A stretch of 64,000 bases of DNA. Source: Schistocephalus solidus. Taxonomy: Eukaryota; Platyhelminthes; Cestoda; Diphyllobothriidea; Diphyllobothriidae. The stretch spans positions 1-64,000 of the forward strand of contig WEDG01003449.1 in assembly GCA_017591395.1 (NCBI GenBank), written 5' to 3'. The notes below the pieces were generated by a model. That model saw only the letters and a list, made by a program, of their open reading frames with translations, searched no databases and had not been told where the DNA came from. Positions within the stretch are counted from its first letter, which is position 1. Each line of letters starts with the position of its first letter. The translations under genes were made by a program, and so were the position numbers. Of the stretch, positions 46,455-57,072 are shown in pieces.

Positions 46455-46955
46455 ACGACCTGGACAGTGGTCTTATTGTGGGGTGGGGGAGAGCTTAAGG
46501 TCCACTATAAACAATATGACGTGCTTGAAACTATCACGTCGCGCTAAAAGCCGTGGCTTGGAAGGTTACCAACTGGCAGGATAACTCTGACCGCGTGGTC
46601 TGCCCAATGTGTTTTTTGTGCGGAGTGGCTGACTGACGGACTGAGAGTCAGGCTGCAATGGCTCCTTCTTGATGCGGCCTTTATGGCACTCCCACTCCGT
46701 GGGGTCCGGGCCAGGTGTGGTGGTACGCCAAGGGGCGGCTTCGGCCGCGCCAGTTACATGCGCCCTGTCCCATCTCCGTTTTTCTTGACTCTGTCATGAC
46801 TCCCGGCTCAGGTGGTGGAGGAGGAGAGAGTGCGGTAGATGCAGCATGTGTCTACTATCACTTTAAACTAAATCACGCGCAAGTCACCGTCCCTGCACCA
46901 CCCTTCCGTGGAGCATACGGTGGATATCGTCGAAATCGACGGTCGAACTATCGTG
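46455..46955 (+). repeat. Composite interspersed repeat (B then A), no GT tail
   Basis: A partial B module (GTGGTCTTATTGTGGGGTGG ... GAAACTATCACG) is followed at 46,558 by module A (CTTGGAAGGTTACC ... GGCTGCAATGGCTCCTTCTT ... GAGAGTGCGGTAGATGCAGC). The end palindrome GACGGTCGAACTATCGTGAG lies at about 46,939. The GT microsatellite is missing. Confidence 0.8.
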
Positions 46956-47624
46956 AGTGCTTGTACGAGACTCATATCATGCCTGACCTACTGCACCTAA
47001 ATATAACACCCTATGGTTTTTCTTCACGCGCGCCGATTTTCAACATCGGATCTGGTGGACTTTTTCTCCCCTCTTCTCATTGATGAAGACCCGATGTCTA
47101 GCCTCCGAGAACCGCCTGAATATCCTGACCCACCGCATCAAATTTAAGTTTAAAGTGACCCTAGTCGCTGCTTCCTGTTACGCAATGGTGTTGGACCTAT
47201 GGAACCAGCAGTGAACTCAGACGACAGACTAGAAGCATGCTTCAAGGATTTCAGCCATCTTCTTGAGTTTTTAACACCCAGTGTCAGTGTTGCGAAGACT
47301 AGGTGGCTGTCTCATTCGAGATTAAGCCCTGGGCAAGGTAATTGCAATGTCATTCTTGTGAAAATCGCTAACTCCGGCGTTAAGGTTTCTGGTCATTACC
47401 GAATTATCTGGATGACCAAGCCATTCTCGTGTCAATTAGGAGCCCTTGAGACCAACTTGGAAGCTGCTAATTTTAGAAGTGGTGCTTGTGTGATTTTGTA
47501 ACAAGTCAGCGGTTGTGTGGCTGCTGCCGGGGTCAAAAAGTAAGACCCGAGGCAGAGCGGGACGAGTGAGTTCCGTTAGCTATCGGTGAGGGTCAGCGAA
47601 TGTCGATATTCCCAATCTAAACCG

Positions 47625-47775
47625 GAAAGACCGAGCTCGTGGGTCCGTGTTCTGATGAACAGGTCGCGTGTTCGAGCCTCAGGTGGGGCGCCATCTAGGT
47701 TTGGGTATGACTGTCTGATGATGGCTAATAAGCCAGAAATGGCCGTTCCAGTCTCCCTTGTATTTTGGCATTGAG
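47625..47775 (+). mobile_element. tRNA-derived SINE, subfamily 2
   Basis: A degenerate head (GAGCTCGTGGGTCCGTGTTC) has the B box GTTCGAGCCTC at 47,672. It is followed by GGTGGGGCGCCATCTAGG and the common body TGGCTAATAAGCCAGAAATG, GCCGTTCCAGTCTCCCTTG. Confidence 0.8.
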
Positions 47776-48482
47776 CGTTTTGCCTGTAGGTAGAACTACA
47801 TTATAGAAGAACGGGAGGTGAAGGGTTGGCCGTCGAAGTTGGGAGGGCACTCAATGTGCTCTCATCAGCATTACATCTTGAGCTATTGTTAGCCGTGAAG
47901 TTCTCGATTACCTCTCAATCAGCTAAAGCATTCGGTCAACCATTGGTTTTCGAGTATCACGGATGTGTGGGGTCTGCTTCAATGAATTTACCCCTTTGGC
48001 CTGCAGCATTTCCCGGCCGTCATTTTACGGAGTTGGCTTCAGAAGTTTTCCCGGTTGCCTAATCAGCCGGATCCTTATATTTTAGTTTCGTTACATGAAC
48101 CCAAGAGTTCTTCCAGTTGCCTTACAACGTGAAGTCAGCTGTTTAGATGTCGGGTTTTGGTTTACAGACCTTCACTGGCGTCTGACCCGTGGTATTTTTT
48201 ACTTGGAGTAAAAATGAATCCTCGGGCATACGCTGATAGGAACGCTCTGTACCTACTATCGTACACCCAGCTCCAACACTTAAATCTGACTGCTTGCAAG
48301 GTCCGCGTTAGAACGTGGATCAGGCAGGCCATTTTTCGTGGACCGTCAATCTTTGGAAACTTGACTCGGCACACCTGTCCGCCATTACATGGCGAATTTT
48401 GGATTTTCCACATTGCTTTTGCCGCCTCGCGTGTTCTATTTTTTATACTGATCGCGTTTACTGTTGCAATATTCCTTTTCAG

Positions 48483-48548
48483 ACCGAGCAAGATGTGAAT
48501 GCGTTCAAAGCTGCCATCGAGCGCGCCAGAACGATGTTGAAAAAGTAA
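48483..48548 (+). CDS. RANBP2: RANBP2 terminal coding exon
   Basis: The acceptor CAATATTCCTTTTCAG ends at 48,482. The frame TEQDVNAFKAAIERARTMLK then K and TAA forms the C-terminal helix of RanBD3. The protein ends here, with no cyclophilin domain. The stop codon overlaps a good donor (AAAAA/GTAAGC at 48,545). Using it, with a strong acceptor (CTTCTTTTTTTTCCCCAG) ending 48,896, would give two further residues and then TGA. The C-terminus is almost the same either way. Confidence 0.88.
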   Translation, partial: TEQDVNAFKAAIERARTMLKK

Positions 48549-48549
48549 G

Positions 48550-50155
48550 CTTATACTAGTAATATTACCATTTAACCTGCTGCTCATCGTCCCTTGCATA
48601 TCAACCCACAAATTTCCTACTGACAGCAACATACACTTTAAGATCTACTTATTTGTTAGGAACCACTCACGCCCCTTTCACTCATTTCCGGTGCGGTTTA
48701 AATTTTAGGTTTAGGGTTAACGTTGTTTAGGCTGAATGCCAGGATCTTAGCATGGGGCTAGGATTTGAATATTCATCCTTGCTGAAAGTTTGTACAAGGT
48801 CGCCTTTCTTCTGTCTCTCTCGCCAGTAAAACTGTTCAACCTACCACCGTTGCTTTGTGCCATATCACTCACAATTTTCTTCTTTTTTTTCCCCAGGAAA
48901 CAGTGAGAATAGGCGCACACGAATTTGGAGTCAAATCACGTAATTTGTTGTTGAATTCAGTCTCCATTGGGATTGCAGCTGCATACACCCGATTGCTCCT
49001 TTTTGAGTGGTTACTAGAGATGCTATTTTTAAATTTCTCCGCCCTAGTTTTTCAGCTGACAGCCGCATCTCCCATTCCCATCCCACTTGCTGTATTCTTG
49101 TTTTAATCGGCTGAACGGTGTTTAAAATCGACTAAAGTACTTTACGTACGTTGCTACTTCTCCTTGCTTTCAACGCATTGGACGCCGGGGCCTGGTCCGT
49201 ATTGCAGATTAGTGTTGCATTCCGTCAGTTGTCAAGACCTCAAGCGATTGGCAATCCTTATCACCGACCGGCGATGATCCTATCTACATGACTGCAAAGG
49301 AAATTAGTACATGCGACCCATCGCAGAATTCCGAATGGCTCATCTGCTTCCGGATGATTTTTATCAACGTGGGTATCATCCAATCCACGAGAATAACAGA
49401 GTGCCCTCAAAAATGACATATGACACCTGTAGCCAATAGTTACAACAAAACTGGAGGAAAAGTAAGAAAATCCGACCGCCGTAGATATTTGAGAAAACAG
49501 AAGAAATAATCAGACCCCAGTTAAATAGAGTTCATTGGCGGTGGTTAACGTGGTCTACCTTTTACAATTCATTAAAAAGTATCGATACTCACATGTGGAG
49601 CGAAGTCGTTATCGTGGGGATTGGAGTTCAAGGACTCTAGGAGAAGCCGCTTCCGTTCTAGATATGCGATGGGTTGGTCGAAAAACATCTTTTATTTTTC
49701 AAAATTGACACCTGGATGTACTGTCAATTGTAATAATATATTTAACCTTCGCCGACAACAACGTTAACCAGCGTCCCATGAGGTGGACCTGAACACGAAG
49801 ATGTTTACTGTAGAGAGTGAACTCATCCTACTCTGTCGTCCCACTTTCGTTTTAGTAACCATGCCCCGTCAAGATTATCTAATCGGGACGGCAGTGCAGT
49901 AGTTGGCAAAACCAAGCATTCTCTCTACGCGTGTCACCTACGACCTGCCCCGAACCACGCACGTATCTATCTTCAATGAAGGCGCCTCTGATTTCGCATG
50001 GGTGAAAGTACAGCAGAAGGCAGGTGACATTGCAATCCTATTCTCCGTTCTGACTACGACCCAGACATCTCAATTAGCAACTGTCCAAACCACGGTTGCT
50101 AGCATGTTTTGACAATTGTAATGCAGGTTTGGTTGCTCATGGTAACGAACGTGCT
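48550..50155. other. Downstream of RANBP2, no gene recognised
   Basis: No canonical AATAAA was found close after either possible stop. The part after 48,897 could be a 3' UTR exon. No repeat family copy is seen until 50,160. Confidence 0.4.
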
Positions 50156-50159
50156 CCTA

Positions 50160-50815
50160 GCAGGAGCCATGCGGCAGATCTGCTGGATCAGCCCATGTGG
50201 CAGCTCGGGGCGCGTTAGGCGTTAGTTGGTATGTGCGCCCATAACTAGTGCAACACGTGGTAGATGCGTTGGACCAACACGGGGGCCACATTAGGGCACG
50301 GCAGGCGTTATTCGGGTTGTGCTCCCATAACAAATGCCGAACATGGAGGTGTGGTGGCACGCCTAGGTGCGGCTTGGACTTAGGGGACCCAGCCGCACCA
50401 GCCACCTGCGTCCTCTCCCGCCTCCGGTCTTCTTGACTCTGTCTTGACACCGGGCTCAGGTGTGGGAGGAGGAGAGAGTGCGATAGATGCAGCGCAAGTC
50501 TACTATCACTTTAAACTAAATCACGCGCAAGTCACCGTCCCTGCTCCACTTTCCCAAGGAGGATACGGTGGACATCGTCGGACTACGACGGTTGAACTGT
50601 CATAAGCGCTGGCTCTCCCTGCGCCTGATCCCGCCTTCGGTCTTCCTAACTTACGCATGACACTGGGTCCCGGGGGGAGAAGAGTAGAGAGTGCGGTAGA
50701 TGCTGCACAAGTCTACTATTATTCAAAAGAAATGCTCGCACACGACACATTCCTTGTATCCACCCTGCTGTGAGACGCGGTGAACCTCGTCCGAATCGTC
50801 TCTCGAACTGTCGTG
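50160..50815 (+). repeat. Composite interspersed repeat, two A-type units
   Basis: The first unit runs from about 50,160 (GCGTTATTCGGGTTGTGCTC at 50,305) to the palindrome ACGACGGTTGAACTGTCA (50,585). The second, more diverged unit follows directly (GAGAGTGCGGTAGATGCTGC at 50,688) and ends at TCTCGAACTGTCGTGATG near 50,815. Neither has a GT tail. Confidence 0.75.
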
Positions 50816-51257
50816 ATGACGAACCCAATGGCTAGGTCGAGCTGAATTGACTTAGTTCTCGCTTCTTCCCCAATTCACAGAGTCCTCTTCCCGTCCGAAC
50901 GACTGGGGTTGGGATTGGGTGCAATGCCTATTAGCTTGTAAAGTTGCGCCCTAATGGACACAGGCTTGGGGCCTTCGTGTGTAGGACGGACAGTCATTTT
51001 TCCGACACACCGATATCCACCAAATCGCCATATATTATTTCGGGCATAGATTTAAAGCATGTGCGATATCTAGACACGGAGAGGGATTAAGAACGGATCA
51101 GCAAGCCTGACTTCAGTATAGCCGAAACCGGTTCACGTGAAAACATGACAAGTCTAGTCGTCAAGACTTCACTTGCCTCTTGACGTTTTCACAAGTGTAC
51201 ATCTCACGAATAGAGGTAAGATATTCTCCAGCTGTACTTTGGAAGACCGGCAATACA

Positions 51258-51412
51258 GAGAGCCCCTATCTAAGTGGTTATAACGTCGAACTTCTGATCA
51301 ACAAGGTCGCGGGTTCGAGCCTCGGTCGGTACATTACCTGGCGCTGAGTACGACTGGTTGCTGACAGCTAAGAAGCCAGAAATGGCCATTCCAGTCTCGC
51401 TTGTCGGTAATT
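51258..51412 (+). mobile_element. tRNA-derived SINE, subfamily 2
   Basis: The head GAGCCCCTATCTAAGTGGTT is followed by a B box GGTTCGAGCCTC (51,312) and the body GGCGCTGAGTACGACTGG ... AAGCCAGAAATGGCCATTCC ... AGTCTCGCTTGTCGG. Confidence 0.8.
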
Positions 51413-52760
51413 TTCTTCTGTCGATAATAAAACTGGCCGTCATTCTACTGCTGGCGGCGGCCAAGAACAAGCACCAAGGCAGAACGGAGCAAGTGAGTTC
51501 CGTAACCGATCAGTAAATGTCCATCCACCAGTAATGTTAGGCCTGCCTCAATGCAATAGGAAACATGATACGAGCCATGGTTTGTCTGTTGAGTCTTCAA
51601 GTTGGAAAACAGTTAACTTCAGCTATATATTTCTCTTTCATTTTGGCAGACGGTACAAAATACGGTAAAACCCTTGGCGATCTGCTGTTTGATTTGCGTG
51701 GCTACTAAAAACGGCGGGAGCCAGGAGTAACGGTTTCTATAGTAAGCTGATAAAATTTAGTTACCGTGGAGGTTGATTGTAACGCGTTCGATCTCCGAGG
51801 CCATCTCCGTCATCATACAAAGGATAAATATTTATGGAGTCAAAAACTGCTCTCGTTCAGGCAACTTTAATCGTTCATTTAAAAGCCCTCCCCTTGTGAC
51901 TAGAAGTCAGATTCAGACTGAGAACAGTTTTATTTTTGCAGGTGAGAGGATCAGAATGTAAAAAAATGAGCGGTTAGTCAGAAAGAAGGTGGTCTTATGT
52001 TTGTAATGGCCCTAGTCTACAGTCGACTATGGATGATGCCTGTATAATCTAATAACCACCAACTGGAATCATTGGTATAAATAGGCCTTGTTGGCACTAA
52101 CTACAATTGATTGTAAGTCATCATTCCGCAGGATACCTCATATAGTCCTTGAACATAGACCGAGATAGGAGGGGAGGGTGTGAGTGAGAGATACGCAACT
52201 GCTTCTGACGACGGTTTCGAGTTAGATTCCGAAAGGTTAGGTCAATATACTTCTTTTACCAATGATCGCATTTTCTTCTTCTGTAGCACAACGTGGGTTT
52301 TTCACTAATCGGTAGTCAAAAGTTCTAGCGGTCTGCAGGAAACTCACCATATTCCAAAATATGACTGAAAGAAAGCAGAACCAATAAAATTCAAGGACTG
52401 AACTCATTGAGTGACGTTTAGTGTAAAAATGAACTAATCAACGAGGTGCAAATCTGATCTTGGGAGTTTGTGTCGTAGCCTTTCTAAAGAACTTTTCACA
52501 TTGTAATCTTTTCGTAAAAAAGCCTTCTAAAAGCACGAGATTGCGATTTAATTGAATCTTCAATTTCAAGGGACTACAGCGTGCTGCCGCGATCAAAATT
52601 AACCTAATGTGCAATATAATGTTAAATTCTTTGACAGGAAACGAATTCAAAGAAAAACTAAATATTGCTAAAATCTCAGATCATGCAATCCCGTATGTGG
52701 CGACACATCAACCATAAACGGCCATCTAAGTCCCCGTGTCTTAATCAGTACTACGCTGCT
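51413..52760. other. No gene recognised
   Basis: AT-rich intergenic sequence. Short frames (51,773-51,961 + and 52,438-52,650 -) have no recognisable features. Confidence 0.4.
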
Positions 52761-52764
52761 GCAT

Positions 52765-53035
52765 ATCCCATGGAGCGCTATGCGACTGCCTGCGAGGTCT
52801 TCACGGTACAACGATGTGAACATAATCTGTAACCGGATCGATGAAGACCCAATATGCGCTGCTGAAAATTCTCTGGGACAACGAGCCCGCAGCCGAATGA
52901 TTATGGCGCCCGGGTTCTAACTGTCAGGTCGCGAGTTCAAGTCACAGAGATTGCAAAACCTGGGGTTGAGTATGGCTGGCTGATGACGGCTGAAAAGTCA
53001 GAAATGACTATTCCAATCTCCCTTTTCTTTTTGTG
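52765..53035 (+). mobile_element. tRNA-derived SINE, decayed tail plus head
   Basis: A decayed body end (GAGCGCTATGCGACTGCCTG ... AACCGGATCGATGAAGACCC) is followed at 52,878 by a head with a decayed B box (GAGTTCAAGTCAC, 52,933). A second body then follows (TGGCTGGCTGATGACGGCTG ... GTCAGAAATGACTATTCC). As at 44.8 and 61.0 kb, the order suggests tandem monomers. Confidence 0.7.
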
Positions 53036-53479
53036 GTACGCGTTCTTGGTTAAGTGTTCAACACATCCCTTTGAAACTCCGTTTCACGTGTCATGTTAAA
53101 GTGTTATGTTTACCCATGAGGGTAAGGATTAATTAGCAGCTGAGGCACGACTACTGATCACTACTCGCACTGTAACCGCCAGCAACTAATGCAGCCCGGT
53201 GTTCCAAACAAAACGAAGCGTTTTCAAGTTCGCTCAGCTGATGGGTGCATTCGTGGACGGTAGCTGGCCTCCCCCTTCTCGACTAAAAAGAGAAGTCAAA
53301 GACGTATAGAAATTACTAGGAATCGAAAACTATGAAAACTGACAGGAGCGGGGGGGTAGAGGGCGAACGAGACTGAGAAATGCAAAAAAATAGTAAACCA
53401 AGGTAATTTGATGAAATGGAAGTGTGCGTTTGCAGATTCTAGGAAGCCAAACCTGATAAATAAATTGCTGGGGCGATGG

Positions 53480-53774
53480 TCATTGATTGTGGTAGTGCGA
53501 GATAAAAAGGTTGTGAAGCTCAGAGATGCGTTCGATGAGGGGTTCCTCGATTTCGGACTTGATGTCTGCCGACGGCGAGAGTGAAATGTGCTCAAAGCTT
53601 TCGGATTCTTTGTGCACCGACACCGCAGCAGCGGAAGAGAAGGTGGCAGAGGCCGCGATGAGCCAGAGCTCCCTCTTTCGGGTGTGCAGGAGGTTCGCAA
53701 CCACCACGTGGGTTTGGTACTTCTCCCAGCGCCTGCTTAGCTCGCGTCAGGAGGACCTCTTTATCCGTCTCTAA
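53480..53774 (-). CDS. PPCS: PPCS last exon, with a one-base frameshift
   Basis: PPCS joins 4'-phosphopantothenate and cysteine, the second step of coenzyme A biosynthesis. On the minus strand the acceptor CCACCCTCTATAG ends at 53,775, and the exon opens in phase 0 with LETDKEVLLTRAKQAL. After 53,728 the frame must shift by one base to continue EKYQTHVVVANLLHTRKREL and then WLI. This matches the human C-terminal run LETDPAIVINRARKALEIYQ followed by HQVVVANI (recalled). The extra base lies in a three-G run (CCC at 53,725-53,727 on the plus strand). The shifted frame ends at a stop at 53,480. The lesion is either a pseudogene mutation or a homopolymer error. Confidence 0.85.
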
Positions 53775-53783
53775 CTATAGAGG

Positions 53784-54221
53784 GTGGTGTGGCATAAAGC
53801 AGACGCGAATCAAAACAGTCGAGTTTTGAAAGAGAACAAGCAAACCCTACCAGATACTAACAAGCAGACAGTCGCTTCGACATATGCCAAGTTAGGTGCA
53901 AAGGGGTTGCCTTTATTCAAATTTAAAGACTGGTTTCTTTGGGTTGTAACGACAGATGTGGGTACCGCGAAAAGACCGCAGGCAAGAGAAGGGATTCCTC
54001 TTAGGAGCAGCAAGTGTGGGAGGATAACTCACTACTTCGGGAGTGACTATTTGCACGACGCTCGAGTTAAAAGAAATGCTACTTTTCTAGAGGGGCTTCG
54101 GCATCTGGGGTGCGTTGTGTCTTTGACACCAAACAGGCATGGAATGGATCAAGAACTTTTAGATTTAACGCTCGATAGGAGATCCCACCTGTTTATGAGT
54201 GGCGATGCAGTATTTGGCTAG
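53784..54221 (+). other. Unrecognised open frame in the PPCS intron
   Basis: A 145-codon frame (contains DWFLWVVTTDVGTAKRPQAR and GMDQELLDLTLDRRSHLFMS) starts ten bases beyond the PPCS exon on the other strand. I recognise no domain, and it has no splice or composition support. It is probably chance or an old element remnant. Confidence 0.2.
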
Positions 54222-54450
54222 GGAAAATCTATTGACTTCTCTAATCCGGCTGGTTCGAGTACGATATACAGTTCATTCCCTATCTCATTAAATTCCCACC
54301 GAAGTCCTGTAATGCGTATTAGAATCAAACAAATTATTACAGTAGGGTTATTAAACTGATAATCTTTCAGCTGTATGCTGGCTTTAGAACGAGTTTCTTA
54401 CTGATCGCCTACAAAAAGTCGACTCTGTAAAAAATGGCCACTTAAGTTTT

Positions 54451-54992
54451 ATGCATTTGCTCATTGATTTTCAATGCCCTTATAAATTAAAGTATATTTT
54501 ATAGAAAACATGCACAAAGTATTATTTCATATGCATGTTTTGTGGCAAATTTTTCAAAGTCTATACTTGAAGAAACGGTGTCTTTCGGGTTGTAAAAACT
54601 TTCTAGATGGTCGATTCATTTTGAACTCTACCAGCCGTTACATTTGCATACGTAAATACATGCTGTATACATGCTGTCTAAAGAAACACAAATTTCTCTA
54701 AGCTGTGAGGAAGAAGGCACATAGATCACATAAAATTTTAAATGATGCGGATCATAGTGAAAGATAAATGCAGTATTAATAACTTCACGAATACGATGTA
54801 TTCTAGAACTATTTTTACGGTCTTAAAAAATCTCATAGTTGGTAACTTTTAAGTACAGAAAGACCCACTTTTTCAAGTATGAAGTTTGCAGAAGACGTGA
54901 TTTTCTACAAAAAATGTAAATGAAAGAGTACTTTGTGCATGCTTTTTATAAAAAAATATTTGAATTTAAAAGGGCATGGACAATCAATGCAT
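54451..54992. mobile_element. Fold-back / MITE-like element, best copy
   Basis: Inverted arms of about 150 bases run 54,451-54,610 and 54,835-54,992. The outer parts are ATGCATTTGC ... ATTTTCAATGCCCTTATAAA, against the inverse of TTTAAAAGGGCATGGACAAT. Further in, AACATGCACAAAGTATTATT matches the inverse of the right arm, AGCATGCACAAAGTACTCTT. CTATACTTGAAGAAACGG in the left arm corresponds to CATACTTGAAAAAGTGGG in the inverted right arm. The central loop is about 225 bases with no coding capacity. It lies in the PPCS intron between the 53,774 and 57,073 exon ends. Same family as 22,957. Confidence 0.8.
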
Positions 54993-55029
54993 ACAATTTA
55001 AACGGCCGTTTGTTGCAGAGTATGTTATT

Positions 55030-55690
55030 CAGCAGTAGACTGGAAGTCAGACGGCGATAACTCCTTCTTACCCCCTGGTTTTTTGAATCCTGGTGCGTGC
55101 GTTAAGATGGCCAGGTCGCGATGCAGCGCGCGTAGACGGATTCGCCGGCTCGTCAGCCAATGCGCACACTCCCGCATCAGATAACTGACCGGCTCGGAGG
55201 GTGGACTGATTATGGGGGTAGGGGAGAGCGTAAAGTTGACAGATCAGCGCATTTTTTCCTCGCTACAAACAATCTGACGCGATTGAAACTATCACGGTGC
55301 GCTAAAAGCTGTCGCTTGGAAGGTTGCCAACTGACGGGATAGCTCAGACCGCGTGGGCAGTCCAGTGTGTGCGTTTGTAGGCAATGGACGACTGGCGGCC
55401 TGAGAGTCAGGCTACAATGGCTTCTTCTCAATATGACCTTTCGGGCACTCCCTCTCAGTTGGAATCCGAGCCGCCTCTTCCTTGTATTAGACCACAGTGC
55501 GTGGGCTTGCGCCCAGTGCGGTCTTCTCGACTCTGTCTTGATACCGGGCCCAGATTTGGAAGTAGTACATAGAGTGAGGTAGATACTATGCAAGTCTACT
55601 GTCACCATAGTCCAGCGCAAGTCACCGTCTCTGCAACACCTCGGTGTGGTGCATACGGTGGACACCGTCGAAAACGACGTTCGAATAAAT
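55030..55690 (+). repeat. Composite interspersed repeat (A', B, A)
   Basis: Module B starts near 55,120 (GCAGCGCGCGTAGACGGATT) and ends in GAAACTATCACGGTGCGCTA. Module A starts at 55,315 (CTTGGAAGGTTGCCAACTGA), contains GAGAGTCAGGCTACAATGGC and a diverged CGACTCTGTCTTGATACC, and ends near 55,685. It lies in the PPCS intron, antisense to the gene. Confidence 0.8.
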
Positions 55691-57072
55691 GTGATGCTTT
55701 TCGTAGGCGGGCAGAAAGAAGCTCGTTCAAAACCTGGAATTTTGATTTGCCTGAAATATCTTTGGATTTTAGTGACCGAGAACCATTATTACAACCATAC
55801 GGAAGTATTTTTTTCTATTCGAACACGCAATTCAGAACCTCGATGGACATCTCACTAGGTAGGAAATCTACCACAGGTTCTCTAAACGACCCGGGAATCT
55901 AAAACCTCTCCGAGTGGGACGAATGTACGCATCTGATCTAGCCGACCTCTGTGAGGTCGTCGAATGTGTTGCGGCAACAGCAGTAGCAACAACTCCGAAG
56001 ACACTGACCCATCATATATGAATACCGGGTATCCAAGGTTCGAAAATCAGCCCCATGTATTGCCTTGAGTCAGGTTTTGAGCTGACCGCCTCAACGATCC
56101 CTGGTAGATAGTGGAGTTCCATCGGGAGCAGCAACGCTGACATAATAGCTGAGGCGAAATGGACGAAGATTGTAATCAAAGTAAGCTGGCCGTAATTCTT
56201 CGATAACTTGACATAGCCATAACAGCAAGCATTCGGCATACTGTACACTGACAAAATATTTGCAGGCACCGGTAGTCAAACACCTCGGGTCTCTTCGATG
56301 CAGAAGAACAAACGAGTCTAGGGAAGCAGTCGCGCAGCGAAGCGACTGTTGGCACAAATGTTTTTCGTCTGGCTCTTCGGATTAACCCACCATAGACGCA
56401 GCATCCACGACAGAAACTAGCAAGAATGGCAAAAGAGTCAGTTTTGCTGTATTTATGGAACGCATATGCTATACCGGATGTCGTGAAGCATACTTTAATG
56501 AACCAGAGAAGGCAAAGCTACCGACTAAGAATACCAGGATGAGTGATTAGAGCGAACGCACCCCAGCGTAACTTCGTTAACCGGTTCTTGTAAGGAAAGA
56601 TCAGGGACCAAACCTCAACATCCTAAATTTTCGGCGTACATCCTTGTCCGTGAAGGACTGGTCAGAAGCCGACAGTCGTCTCCTCATGCCACTGGTATTT
56701 GGAGTTGCATACCGACCAGATATATGGAATGGGGCCTAAGATTTTTAACAAAGTCAGGATGCGTTTGGACTCATTTGTCGAATGCAATGCAGTTGCAGGT
56801 AAAACGGCTACATCCGAGAAGCTGGGAGAGACGGAGAGTTCTCAGTCGTCTTGCCAATGCCAAACACTCAAAAACCGGTTTACAAGTTACAATTTGGATA
56901 AAATTGGGTGACGCCCCGACCACCCAAGCTGATGAGGTGGTCGATTGGGTGAAAAACCTACAGTTTATTGACACGCGGAGTGTCTCAAGAGAACCAGTTT
57001 CTGGGCAGAAGTTGTGCAGCATACTGCAAGCGAAGTGATGCGCTTTTGAGCCAACAATCGGACGGAAATCAC
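55691..57072. other. PPCS intron, no feature recognised
   Basis: Frames at 56,699-57,038 (+) and 56,091-56,357 (-) show no known domain. Confidence 0.4.

Larger units (their letters stand above)
45914..48482. other. Intron splitting the last RanBD
   Basis: It holds a composite repeat (46,455-46,955) and a tRNA SINE (47,625-47,775). Other short frames have no recognisable domains. Confidence 0.6.
15549..48548 (+). other. RANBP2: RANBP2/Nup358 gene, probable extent (exons listed separately)
   Basis: Nup358 forms the cytoplasmic filaments of the nuclear pore. It binds RanGTP through Ran-binding domains and acts as a SUMO E3 with Ubc9. Here the plus strand carries an N-terminal helical domain (21.1-27.4 kb), a coiled-coil and proline linker (27.7-35.0 kb), FG-type sequence (34.6-40.5 kb), RanBD1 (36.6-39.8 kb), a zinc finger (39.95 kb), RanBD2 (40.6-41.1 kb), an IR1-like motif (41.2/42.3 kb), a second zinc finger (42.6 kb) and RanBD3 (44.3-48.5 kb). 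Splice phases agree across the chain from 21,150 to 48,548, except for one frame switch in the 36,294 exon, giving about 1,830 residues. Human RANBP2 is much longer, with four RanBDs, eight zinc fingers and a cyclophilin domain. The start codon was not found; exons before 21,150 are tentative. Confidence 0.85.

Noticed and set aside
51258..51335. Possible tRNA gene
   Set aside because: It has a B box but no pairing acceptor stem, and it is followed by the SINE body shared with other copies.
53296..53700. 134-codon minus-strand frame overlapping the PPCS last exon
   Set aside because: It is a different frame from the conserved VVVANLL sequence and continues past the PPCS stop without recognisable content.
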